Source: Chitinophagales bacterium (GTDB lineage: Bacteria; Bacteroidota; Bacteroidia; Chitinophagales; UBA2359). From it: 6,407 nt of DNA. A program made the position numbers and the translations under genes. A model generated the notes under the pieces. It was not told the origin of the DNA and did no database searches. It saw nothing but the letters and a program-made list of their open reading frames with translations. The stretch spans positions 1 through 6,407 of the forward strand of contig JAHDIA010000368.1 of the NCBI GenBank assembly GCA_020631035.1, given 5' to 3'. Position 1 is the first letter of the stretch. Every line of letters begins with the position of its first letter. This document shows, in pieces, positions 1 to 6,330 of this stretch.

Positions 1-255
1 TTTCTTTTCAGTGTGATATGCCATTAAAGCTTTGAGGACGTTTTCAAAGAGGTATTTTTTGGTAGGTGGAAAGTATTTTATTTTGAGGTCTTTTTGGAGT
101 TTTTTTTCGTCGTACTCGTCTTCTCCACAAGCATCTATGGCATCAAAAAGTCGGAGGTATTCGCTTTGGTCTTTGGCAAAGGAACCAGAGAATAATTTGA
201 AGTACCTCTTCTCACTTTGATTCATTGATTTTATCAACAAATGTAGATTGCTCAT
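1..255 (-). CDS. Hypothetical protein with SEKRYFKLF N-terminus, partial (3' end outside window)
   Basis: An open minus-strand frame runs from an ATG at 253-255 off the left edge, giving 85 codons with no stop. The protein begins MSNLHLLIKSMNQSEKRYFK and continues with a hydrophilic, Lys/Glu-rich, probably helical sequence. There is no signal peptide, so a cytoplasmic location is inferred. The L..LI.S...SEKRYFKLF pattern resembles the start of large Bacteroidota hypothetical proteins, some annotated as TPR-like; this is from memory and no function is known. I chose the ATG at 255 because it is the first after an in-frame TAA at 298-300 and it includes the LHLLIKS stretch that precedes SEKRYF in proteins I recall. 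An internal ATG at 225 (MNQSEKR) is the alternative. No TAnnTTTG box was found upstream. It follows pdxA on the same strand after 263 nt, so it is probably a separate transcription unit. Confidence 0.72.
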   Translation of the reverse strand, partial: MSNLHLLIKSMNQSEKRYFKLFSGSFAKDQSEYLRLFDAIDACGEDEYDEKKLQKDLKIKYFPPTKKYLFENVLKALMAYHTEKK

Positions 256-354
256 AGGGAGAAGTGTTGCTTGTTTTATTGTAATAAATAATGCAACTTA
301 TAAAAACGGAAAAGATGGTGATTTTGTTACATATAAATTACATAGAGTTTTTAA

Positions 355-450
355 GAAGCGTAGGATGAGCGGGTAGATGCGCCCTTGTACGTAGCCTAAA
401 GCATGCGTTGGTTAACCTGACCAAGACGTAGCCATGAAAGAGGGACGTTG
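355..450. other. GC-rich intergenic block with palindromes and short direct repeats; possible ncRNA or dispersed repeat
   Basis: The gap 256-518 is AT-rich except for this block, where roughly half the bases are G or C. It contains the octamer ACGTAGCC twice (389-396 and 426-433), a third CGTAG at 359-363, and the palindromes TACGTA (388-393), GCATGC (401-406) and GGTTAACC (410-417). A stem can be drawn with 408-413 against 419-424 (five Watson-Crick pairs plus one G-T) and a 5-nt loop, extended by 406-407 with 427-428 across a 2-nt bulge. No open frame of note crosses it. I do not recognise a known RNA family here. Strand cannot be decided. A remnant of a repeat or a small RNA are both possible. 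Confidence 0.3.
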
Positions 451-466
451 CACAATAAAAATTGTG
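451..466 (-). terminator. Small perfect hairpin downstream of pdxA (weak terminator candidate)
   Basis: CACAAT (451-456) and ATTGTG (461-466) form a perfect 6-bp inverted repeat around an AAAA loop (UUUU on the minus-strand transcript). It lies 52 nt beyond the pdxA stop codon. The stem is AT-rich and no T-tract follows it on the minus strand, so it is a poor intrinsic terminator. It could simply be a stabilising 3' structure. Confidence 0.25.
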
Positions 467-518
467 AATTGGCTGAACATTTCTAACTTATTGCTCTTAG
501 AACTCCCCCATTACCAGT

Positions 519-1634
519 CTATGCCTGTTCTTCTTTCTCTATTTTTTCTAGGTCTTCGGGTTCTTCGTCTATGCGTTCTTCTCTAAAATTGAGCGAACGT
601 TTTCTGACGGGATTGGCGTGCATTTCGTCGTAGTTTTGGCGATTGCGCAAAATGTCTAATCCCATAAAAACCGCCTTTTGAAAAGAGTCAGAGTCAGCAA
701 TGCCTCTACCTGCAATGTCGTAGGCAGTTCCGTGGTCGGGAGAGGTACGAACGTAGGGCAAACCTGCTGTAAAATTAACCCCATCTCCAAAAGACAAGGC
801 TTTGAATGGCACCAATCCTTGGTCGTGGTACATTGCCAAAATCGCATCAAAATTTCGGTAGGTTCCTGAACCAAAAAATCCATCGGCAGCATAGGGTCCA
901 AATGCCATAATGCCATCTTTTTCATTGACAGATTTGACAACAGGGCGGATGAGTTCGTCGTCTTCGTTGCCAATAACTCCTTCATCTCCAGCGTGTGGAT
1001 TGAGTGCCAAGACTGCAATTTTGGGTTTGTCAACCAGAAAATCTCGTCTGAGCGATTGGTCAAGTAATTGAAGTTTGGTACGAATGCGTTCGGCAGTAAT
1101 GTTCTCGGCTATTTTGCTAACAGGAACGTGATTGGTTACCAATGCCACTTTCATATTGTCGCTTACCAACATCATTAGGCTTTCTTCTGTACCAAATTTT
1201 TGCTGGAAAAACTCGGTTTGCCCTGTAAAATCCTCTTTTTCGAGACTGATGTTTTTTTTATTGATTGGAGAGGTAACAATGACATCTATTTTGCCATTTT
1301 GAATATCGTAAGCCACTGCTTCGAGGGCTTTGAGTGCATAGACTCCATGTTGGGGGTCAGGTTTACCCAAATCAAGCGCGACTTGCTCACTCCAACAATT
1401 GATGATGTTGAATGCATCGTTGCGAGATTTCTCGGCACTGCTGATGATTTGGTATTTAAAATCTGGTCGTTTGTATACATTTCGGTGGTAAGAAAACACT
1501 TTGGAGGACCCATACAATATGGGTGTACAATGTTGGAGCATGCGCTCGTCTTCAAATGTTTTGATGATAACCTCTATTCCAATGCCATTGAGATCACCTG
1601 TGCTTATGCCTATTTTGGGTCTATTATTGTCCAT
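519..1634 (-). CDS. pdxA: 4-hydroxythreonine-4-phosphate dehydrogenase PdxA
   Basis: PdxA oxidises 4-hydroxy-L-threonine phosphate with NAD(P)+; the product decarboxylates to 3-amino-2-oxopropyl phosphate, which PdxJ condenses with deoxyxylulose phosphate to give pyridoxine phosphate. It is a cytosolic, metal-dependent enzyme. The 371-residue product starts with GISTGDLNGIG (about residues 9-19) and has TSPINKKNI. All three metal-binding histidines are recognisable: H169 in TNHVP, H214 in NPHAGDEG and H270 in MYHDQG, matching H166, H211 and H266 of the E. coli enzyme. DHGTAYDIAGRG follows. I start at the ATG at 1634, preceded by an A-rich leader; extension to 1667 would need a TTG start lying upstream of a promoter-like box. 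The enzyme is about 40 residues longer than E. coli PdxA, partly from an acidic C-terminal tail. It follows sbcC after 48 nt. The stop codon is TAG. Confidence 0.95.
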   Translation of the reverse strand: MDNNRPKIGISTGDLNGIGIEVIIKTFEDERMLQHCTPILYGSSKVFSYHRNVYKRPDFKYQIISSAEKSRNDAFNIINCWSEQVALDLGKPDPQHGVYALKALEAVAYDIQNGKIDVIVTSPINKKNISLEKEDFTGQTEFFQQKFGTEESLMMLVSDNMKVALVTNHVPVSKIAENITAERIRTKLQLLDQSLRRDFLVDKPKIAVLALNPHAGDEGVIGNEDDELIRPVVKSVNEKDGIMAFGPYAADGFFGSGTYRNFDAILAMYHDQGLVPFKALSFGDGVNFTAGLPYVRTSPDHGTAYDIAGRGIADSDSFQKAVFMGLDILRNRQNYDEMHANPVRKRSLNFREERIDEEPEDLEKIEKEEQA

Positions 1635-1654
1635 GTTTGTTTTTTTCTGATAGG

Positions 1655-1681
1655 CAAAGGTAAACAATAATACAACATCAA
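1655..1681 (-). promoter_or_regulatory. Candidate Bacteroidota-type promoter for pdxA in the sbcC-pdxA gap
   Basis: On the minus strand TACCTTTG (1662 down to 1655) is an exact match to the Bacteroidota -7 consensus TAnnTTTG, with a TTG at 1681-1679 sixteen bases upstream as a possible -33 element. The spacing is slightly short compared with the usual 17-23. Transcription would begin around 1650, leaving a leader of roughly 15 nt before the pdxA ATG at 1634. The box lies inside the 48-nt gap after the sbcC stop, so pdxA may be expressed independently as well as by readthrough. Confidence 0.42.
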
Positions 1682-1682
1682 T

Positions 1683-4600
1683 TTACCAACTACGGGCAAT
1701 TTGGCTACCAGCATCTCCATTTTGTATTTGGAGATAAGTATCTATTTCGTCTTTGAGGTCTTCGACGTGTGAAATGACGCCAATGATTTTGTTTTCTTTT
1801 CGGAGGCTTTGTAGGGCCTCGAAGACTATTTGTAGAGAATCTTTGTCCAATGCTCCAAAGCCTTCGTCGAGGAAGAAAAAGTCGGCTTGTTCACCTCGAT
1901 GTTGGTTGACGATATCAGCTAGGGCAATTGCCAAACAGAGGGAGGCTTGAAAGGTTTGCCCTCCAGAAAGTGTTTTGACAGAACGCAACGCCCCACCATT
2001 CATAAAGTCTCGGACCATAAACTGATTGTCTCGGTTGAGTTCGAGTGAGAGGTGGTTGTAACTCAGTCGACTAAAACGATCATTGGCTGTTTCGCAGAGA
2101 TTTTTCAATTTGAGGCTAGACACAAAATCGACAAAGCCTTTGCTGTGAAACATTTTTTTAATGGTACCGATATTTTCTTTTCGAGTATCCAGACGTTCTT
2201 GTTCTTTGAAGAGTTCTTTTTTACGTTTTAGGGTTTGTTGGAGTTTCTGGATTTCGTTTTTGAGTCCACCCAATTGAGCTTTTTGCTCATCCATTACTTT
2301 TTGCAACTCTAAGTTTTGAATTTGTAGGTCTCGGTGTACTGTCTGGTCATAGGTTTTTCCTTTAACTTTTTTACTGAGGTCTTCCAGTTTTTGTTCGGCA
2401 TTGCTAAAACGTTGTCTAAAAGTATTGATGCTGTTTTGTTCCTTTTGGGCATCAATGCGTTTGCCCAAGATGAGTTTGATTTCTTCTAGGCTCTTGAACT
2501 CCGATGCCTCCACATTGGAATGGAGTTGTTGAGTACGTTCTGTCAGTGCTTTGTTCTGTTGCTGTAACAACTTTTGGAGTTCCTTTTTACGGGTAATGTT
2601 TTCCTTTATTTTCTCCTCAAGTTCTTGTTTTTGTATTTCGAGTTTTTCGTATGCCTCAAGAGCACTGCGAAAACTCTTGCCAATAGCGATGATCTCTGGC
2701 ATTTGCATTTGAGCATAATCATTCCAGGATAGTTTTTCCAATTGCCCTTTGAGCGTATCCATAGCCACTTCGGATCGGTTTTTGGATTCAGCCACAGCAG
2801 TCAATTCTTTTTGTAGTTGGTCTTTTTCCCTTTGAAGTACTTCTTGTTTTTTGCGAAGTTCTTCTAGTTCACTAGTGTACTGATCGACCAATTCCCATTT
2901 TTCCTCATAGCGTTCCAATTTTTGTTCTATTTCAATCCATTCTACTTCTGTGTCAAGTTTATAGCCATTCCATTGAAAACTCTTTTTGTGTTCGGCTCTT
3001 TTTTGTTGACAAGCCATGACCTCTTTGCTCAATTCTTTTTGAGTAAGTACTCTCTCTTTGTATTGTGCTTTGAGTGTGCTGAGTCTTTCAAGGGTATCAG
3101 CTATACAACCCAATTTTTCTTGTAAGCTTTGTTTTTTCTGCTCTAAATCTCTCAATTTGCGTTCAACGGTACCTGCTTCCAATTTTTGGGGATGTTGTGT
3201 TGAGCCACAAACAGGACAGGCACAGCCATCCTTCAAATGACGAGCGATGGATTCGAGTTTGAGTTGGGTATTGAGTTCAATCTTTTGTTCTTGGAGTTTG
3301 TTTTGTTCCTGTTCGACTTTTTGTTTTTCCCGTTCCAAACTAGCCTTTAGTTCCCCAAACTTTAGATGACTCCAATCGTCTTCTATCCATCGGTCCAATC
3401 CACTGGCTCTGTATATATTGATTTTCTCACTGCCCGTTTTTTTAAGTCGCACAGCAATTTCTTGGTTTTTTTCGTCGAGTTTTTCTTGTTCTACCTTCAA
3501 TACATCATCATATTGGAACCAGGAACGTACCCTAGAAACGGTTTGTCTATCAGGTATACGTTTGTTTTGATCCAATAATATTTTCTCTCTTGCTTTTTGC
3601 TTTTGGGTAATGACTGTTTCGTTCTGGTCAAAAACCTCCACACAAAACTGTTTGAACTTTTGTTTTGCCTCATTGTACACTTTGAAACTAAAGCTTGCCT
3701 GTTGTCGTTCCTTGGCCATTTTATGGATGAGTCTGATGTCTTGAAGGAGCAGTTCCAAACTTGCTTTATTGGTGTGTTCTGCTTCAAAAGCCTGCTGCTT
3801 TTTTTCCAGGATTTCCCTTTGTGTTTGCAAAACCTTCCCTTCTTCTTCCAAATGTTGGCAGCTAGATTCAAGTTTGTTTTTTTCGAATTCTAGTTCAGTT
3901 ACTCGGTTGATGTCTTCCTTAAAATTGGCAAAGCAGTTGTTGTAGAGTAGTAAAAAAGCTTCTCTTTGGTCAATGTCTTCTTTTTCGTCCTTAAACTGCG
4001 CCAAGTCTTTTTTGACCTGTTCCAGTTCTTTGAGGGTTTCAGCCAAGGTTTCAACCTCTTTGAGTACTTTTTGGTGCTCGTCGTATTTTTGTTTGTTTTG
4101 ATCCAGTTTGTCTACCAAGTCCAACTGTTCCTTTATCATCCCATTGAGGGCTTCGCCATCCACTGCTTCCAGTCCTTGTAACTGTCCCTTGAGTTGATCC
4201 AATGCCGATTTGTTTTCCTTTTCGAGTGCGCTGGCTTGGTTGAGCATATCAAATTGTTCCAATTGGAATATTTGCTCCAACATTTTGGTTCGATCTGTCT
4301 TGCCCAATTGCAAAAACTCTTGGAATTTGCCTTGTGGAATAATGATGGTTCGTCTAAAATTCTCGTAGGTCAATCCCAAAATATCTTCAGCTTCAGTTTC
4401 AATGGGTATCCAATCATTTTTTTGCTCACACCACTCATATCGAGACCGCTCAAAAGTTTTGACATCCTCAAACCGCTTGGAATTGCGTCGACTCTTGACA
4501 TGAAAACGATATTTCTTGTTTTCTCGCCCACCCAAAAACACAAAATCCACCATCAAATCATTCGACTTGAGGTTCATTAAATTGTATTTGCGGTTTTCTT

Positions 4601-4784
4601 TTTTGTTGATGCGTTCTGTTTCGTCGTAAAGAGCAAGGGTTATGGCTTCGAGTATGGTGGATTTACCACTACCTACCGATCCAAAAATACCAAATAGACG
4701 ATTCTGGGTCAGGCGACTAAAGTCAATCGTCTGTTCTGTTTGATAAGAGTAAATTCCTTTTAAGCTTAGGCTGACAGGAAGCAT
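1683..4784 (-). CDS. sbcC: Exonuclease subunit SbcC (Rad50-like SMC-family ATPase)
   Basis: SbcC is the ATPase half of the SbcCD (Mre11-Rad50-like) nuclease, which opens DNA hairpins and processes blocked double-strand ends in the cytoplasm. At 1033 residues it is close to E. coli SbcC (about 1048). Walker A GSVGSGKST is at residues 35-43 and the Q-loop Gln is Q151 (IIIPQGKF). A long Glu/Lys/Gln-rich coiled coil spans about 180-890, interrupted near its middle by the zinc hook C523-P-V-C526, with an extra C521. The ABC signature LSGGQ is at 939-943, Walker B FFFLDE at 969-974, the D-loop near GALD (977-980), and the switch His is H1006 in VISHVE. Every ATPase motif is intact. The ATG start puts the conserved LKGIYSY region at its normal distance from the N-terminus. 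The SbcD nuclease gene is not adjacent: upstream, after 211 nt, is an unrelated gene. Confidence 0.96.
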   Translation of the reverse strand: MLPVSLSLKGIYSYQTEQTIDFSRLTQNRLFGIFGSVGSGKSTILEAITLALYDETERINKKENRKYNLMNLKSNDLMVDFVFLGGRENKKYRFHVKSRRNSKRFEDVKTFERSRYEWCEQKNDWIPIETEAEDILGLTYENFRRTIIIPQGKFQEFLQLGKTDRTKMLEQIFQLEQFDMLNQASALEKENKSALDQLKGQLQGLEAVDGEALNGMIKEQLDLVDKLDQNKQKYDEHQKVLKEVETLAETLKELEQVKKDLAQFKDEKEDIDQREAFLLLYNNCFANFKEDINRVTELEFEKNKLESSCQHLEEEGKVLQTQREILEKKQQAFEAEHTNKASLELLLQDIRLIHKMAKERQQASFSFKVYNEAKQKFKQFCVEVFDQNETVITQKQKAREKILLDQNKRIPDRQTVSRVRSWFQYDDVLKVEQEKLDEKNQEIAVRLKKTGSEKINIYRASGLDRWIEDDWSHLKFGELKASLEREKQKVEQEQNKLQEQKIELNTQLKLESIARHLKDGCACPVCGSTQHPQKLEAGTVERKLRDLEQKKQSLQEKLGCIADTLERLSTLKAQYKERVLTQKELSKEVMACQQKRAEHKKSFQWNGYKLDTEVEWIEIEQKLERYEEKWELVDQYTSELEELRKKQEVLQREKDQLQKELTAVAESKNRSEVAMDTLKGQLEKLSWNDYAQMQMPEIIAIGKSFRSALEAYEKLEIQKQELEEKIKENITRKKELQKLLQQQNKALTERTQQLHSNVEASEFKSLEEIKLILGKRIDAQKEQNSINTFRQRFSNAEQKLEDLSKKVKGKTYDQTVHRDLQIQNLELQKVMDEQKAQLGGLKNEIQKLQQTLKRKKELFKEQERLDTRKENIGTIKKMFHSKGFVDFVSSLKLKNLCETANDRFSRLSYNHLSLELNRDNQFMVRDFMNGGALRSVKTLSGGQTFQASLCLAIALADIVNQHRGEQADFFFLDEGFGALDKDSLQIVFEALQSLRKENKIIGVISHVEDLKDEIDTYLQIQNGDAGSQIARSW

Positions 4785-4821
4785 TGTTCAAATTTTGGTT
4801 TACAATCTACCTGTTTTTTGT

Positions 4822-4830
4822 CAAAATATA
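4822..4830 (-). promoter_or_regulatory. Weak -7-like box upstream of sbcC
   Basis: On the minus strand TATATTTTG (4830 down to 4822) resembles the Bacteroidota -7 box TAnnTTTG but has one extra base between TA and TTTG. It lies 37 nt upstream of the sbcC ATG, a plausible position. No well-spaced TTG -33 element was found. No exact TAnnTTTG match was found on the minus strand in the 4785-4995 gap, so this is only the best of weak candidates. Confidence 0.2.
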
Positions 4831-4944
4831 AGGTTTTGTCTTTATTTATTATTCACAAAATGTACACCAAATGGTATTTGTCCAACATATTTTGAGGAGT
4901 GTTGGAGCTGCAATATACTATATTTTTCTGATAATCAGCTATTT

Positions 4945-4978
4945 AATTGTAAGTTATAAATTGTGAATTGTGAGTTAT
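4945..4978. repeat. AATTGTGA-type direct repeat cluster in the porP/SprF-sbcC gap
   Basis: AATTGTAAGTTAT (4945-4957) is repeated with one mismatch as AATTGTGAGTTAT (4966-4978), 21 bp further on, with a third AATTGTG at 4959-4965 between them. The cluster lies immediately beyond the stop codon of the PorP/SprF-like gene. The 12-mer AATTGTGAATTG at 4959-4970 occurs again at 460-471, beyond the pdxA stop. The rest of the 4785-4995 gap is AT-rich and holds nothing else I can name. Confidence 0.55.
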
Positions 4979-4984
4979 CTTAGG

Positions 4985-5004
4985 GATTTGTATTCTTACA
5001 AATC
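4985..5004 (-). terminator. Perfect 8-bp hairpin overlapping the PorP/SprF gene stop codon
   Basis: GATTTGTA (4985-4992) and TACAAATC (4997-5004) are perfect reverse complements around a 4-nt loop (4993-4996). The stop codon TAA (4998-4996 on the minus strand) lies within the hairpin, which covers the last codons of the gene. There is no T-tract after it, so it does not fit the classical intrinsic terminator. It is more likely a 3'-end structure that aids termination or protects the mRNA. Confidence 0.38.
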
Positions 5005-6111
5005 GTCTGGTTCTTCGACCTCTTCAAAGTAGAAATTATCGAAGAGGAAGGCACCAATACCAATCTCGAACTTACGAAAGCGATCTTTGTTTTGAATACC
5101 ACTGCGAACCAAGTCCCAAGAGAGAGATACTTGATAAGCATCTGCCAAACGAACCCCTAGCATTGCTGTTCCAAAATAGTTTTCATAAACAAAGCCAGAA
5201 TTGGCAAATGAACTGTTTCCACTGGTCATATCAGGCTTGTAACTAAAACCTACAAAAAGTAAATCATAGTAGTTGACCAACATTGTCAAATCCAAACTGA
5301 CCCCTGATAAATTGAGTCCGCCCCCTTGTGGATTGGCTGCTGCATTGAGTTGTCCATTCCCCAAACGCAACAAAAATTGGGGATGAAGCGAAAGAGTTTG
5401 AGTCAATTCCCAATTGTACAACATTGTCAAGAAAGAGGTTCTTCTAAAAGTAGTTTGATTGTTTTGTCCACCCAGACCACCACCAGTACCAACTCCGCCA
5501 CCACCAGTACTCAAGCCTGTATTGACACCAAAGCTAGGTTCGGCAGAGTTGACCATAGACATCCCAAACTCAAAATTGCCATAAATGGCGATGATGCCCA
5601 CATCCAAACTCGGAAACACTTTACGTACAGCTCCACCTGTAGAAGCAGAATTATTGGCAATGATGTCGCTATTGTGATACAATAAAGCACCTGTTAAGCC
5701 TACCCGACCAATGCCTGATTCTCCCAAATCAAAATCGAAGCTGCCTTGTAAACCAAACTGCATTTGACGAAAATCGCCCCTGGCACCATTCACCCCCTCT
5801 CTGTCATCGTTAAAGTCTTCGTATGAAAACAAGAATCCATAGTTGATGGGTGCGGAATACATCCGTCCTTGCAACAAACCATTAAAGGCTTTGCCATTTC
5901 CCTCACTATTGGAACCATAACTTTCTCTAGCGGTTTGGTAAGCTACCCAAAATTGGGGTTGATTTTCATTCCCTACATAGGCGGGATTCACAACAGACTG
6001 TTGGAAATAGTACTGGGAAAAAGGCGTAAAGTACGGATTTCGAGAACTCGCCTGTCCCCATACAGCTTGAGCTGTTACAAACAAAACAATTAAGGTTAAT
6101 ATAATTCGCAT
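4996..6111 (-). CDS. PorP/SprF-family type IX secretion system outer-membrane protein
   Basis: Proteins of this family are outer-membrane beta-barrels linked to the type IX secretion system. SprF of Flavobacterium johnsoniae is needed for delivery of the gliding adhesin SprB, and many genomes carry several paralogues. The 371-residue product begins with a signal peptide (hydrophobic residues 3-14, predicted cleavage after VWG at 17-19, leaving Gln at +1). The family hallmark follows at 33-47: QYYFQQ then NPAYVG. The remainder shows alternating aromatic/Gly beta-strand sequence and ends with strand GIGAFLFDNFYF plus a short acidic tail. A Gly-rich insert at 203-215 is unusual and makes it slightly longer than typical members as I recall them. 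No cargo-like gene lies directly upstream on the same strand, so its client is unknown. The leader is short and has a good -7 box. The exact paralogue (PorP, SprF or another) cannot be assigned. Confidence 0.92.
   Translation of the reverse strand: MRIILTLIVLFVTAQAVWGQASSRNPYFTPFSQYYFQQSVVNPAYVGNENQPQFWVAYQTARESYGSNSEGNGKAFNGLLQGRMYSAPINYGFLFSYEDFNDDREGVNGARGDFRQMQFGLQGSFDFDLGESGIGRVGLTGALLYHNSDIIANNSASTGGAVRKVFPSLDVGIIAIYGNFEFGMSMVNSAEPSFGVNTGLSTGGGGVGTGGGLGGQNNQTTFRRTSFLTMLYNWELTQTLSLHPQFLLRLGNGQLNAAANPQGGGLNLSGVSLDLTMLVNYYDLLFVGFSYKPDMTSGNSSFANSGFVYENYFGTAMLGVRLADAYQVSLSWDLVRSGIQNKDRFRKFEIGIGAFLFDNFYFEEVEEPDDL
5477..5510 (-). repeat. 13-bp direct repeat encoding the Gly-rich loop of the PorP/SprF-like protein
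   Basis: CCACCACCAGTAC occurs at 5477-5489 and again at 5498-5510, exactly 21 bp (seven codons) apart and in frame. It encodes the core of residues 202-215, where ten of the thirteen residues from 203 to 215 are glycine. The arrangement looks like an in-frame duplication of a short glycine-coding unit, probably in an exposed loop between beta strands. Confidence 0.7.
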
Positions 6112-6146
6112 GCTAATTATGTTCTTTTCTAGATGTAAAACGCTTG

Positions 6147-6154
6147 CAAATATA
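6147..6154 (-). promoter_or_regulatory. Bacteroidota -7 promoter box for the PorP/SprF-like gene
   Basis: On the minus strand TATATTTG (6154 down to 6147) matches TAnnTTTG exactly. A start about 6 nt downstream gives a leader of roughly 30 nt before the ATG at 6111. The -33 element is weak: only a T-run (in the 6175-6180 region) lies about 20 bases upstream, and the nearest TTG is only 13 bases away. Confidence 0.6.
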
Positions 6155-6201
6155 CAACATTATGATTCAAGACTAAAAAACCGACGACGAAGGAGAAAAA
6201 A

Positions 6202-6280
6202 TGGCGATTCTACGCCTGATTGCAATGGATAGCTCCCGATGCGAAGCAAATCGGGACTAGAAATGGAAAGCAGGGTGCCA
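6202..6280 (+). ncRNA. Candidate structured intergenic RNA or dispersed repeat, possibly Flavo-1-like
   Basis: This block folds into nested stems. An apical 7-bp perfect stem pairs 6234-6240 (TCCCGAT) with 6250-6256 (ATCGGGA) around a 9-nt loop. Below it is a large internal loop whose two sides carry near-identical sequences, AATGGATAGC (6224-6233) and AATGGAAAGC (6262-6271). A lower stem pairs 6215-6218 (CCTG) with 6271-6274 (CAGG), and an outer TGGC/GCCA (6202-6205 with 6277-6280) may close it. The GATTGCAATGGATAGC and GGGACTAGAAATGGAAAGC halves look familiar to me as a recurring Bacteroidota intergenic element, possibly the Flavo-1 RNA motif, but I cannot confirm that name. It ends 50 nt before the plus-strand gene at 6331; an independent RNA or a leader element are both possible. 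Confidence 0.48.
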
Positions 6281-6330
6281 CCCACCCACGAAGGAACTTA
6301 ACATTCCGTCCTAATCCCATAAAATCAAGA

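Noticed and set aside
32..220. 62-codon plus-strand open frame at the left edge
   Set aside because: It is the complement of the minus-strand SEKRYFKLF gene, which has the more protein-like sequence.
355..450. Possible tRNA or SRP RNA in the GC-rich block
   Set aside because: No tRNA T-loop or cloverleaf spacing and no SRP apical GGAA loop motif could be found on either strand.
656..1063. 135-codon minus-strand frame inside pdxA
   Set aside because: Overlaps the catalytic core of PdxA in a different frame and shows no domain.
1635..1667. N-terminal extension of PdxA by 11 residues from a TTG at 1665-1667
   Set aside because: Needs a rare TTG start, adds residues not expected before the conserved GISTGD motif, and overlaps the promoter-like box; the ATG at 1634 is better.
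1200..1670. 156-codon plus-strand open frame opposite pdxA
   Set aside because: It is fully antisense to the well-supported pdxA gene; its Phe/Val/Ile-rich sequence is what the complement of pdxA codons gives, with no recognisable motif.
4194..4580. 128-codon plus-strand open frame opposite sbcC
   Set aside because: Antisense to the conserved ATPase region of SbcC, with no family features. The other plus-strand frames across 1753-4181 are rejected for the same reason.
5326..5685. 119-codon plus-strand open frame opposite the PorP/SprF-like gene
   Set aside because: Antisense shadow; its Thr/Ser-rich stretch is only the complement of the glycine-coding repeat.
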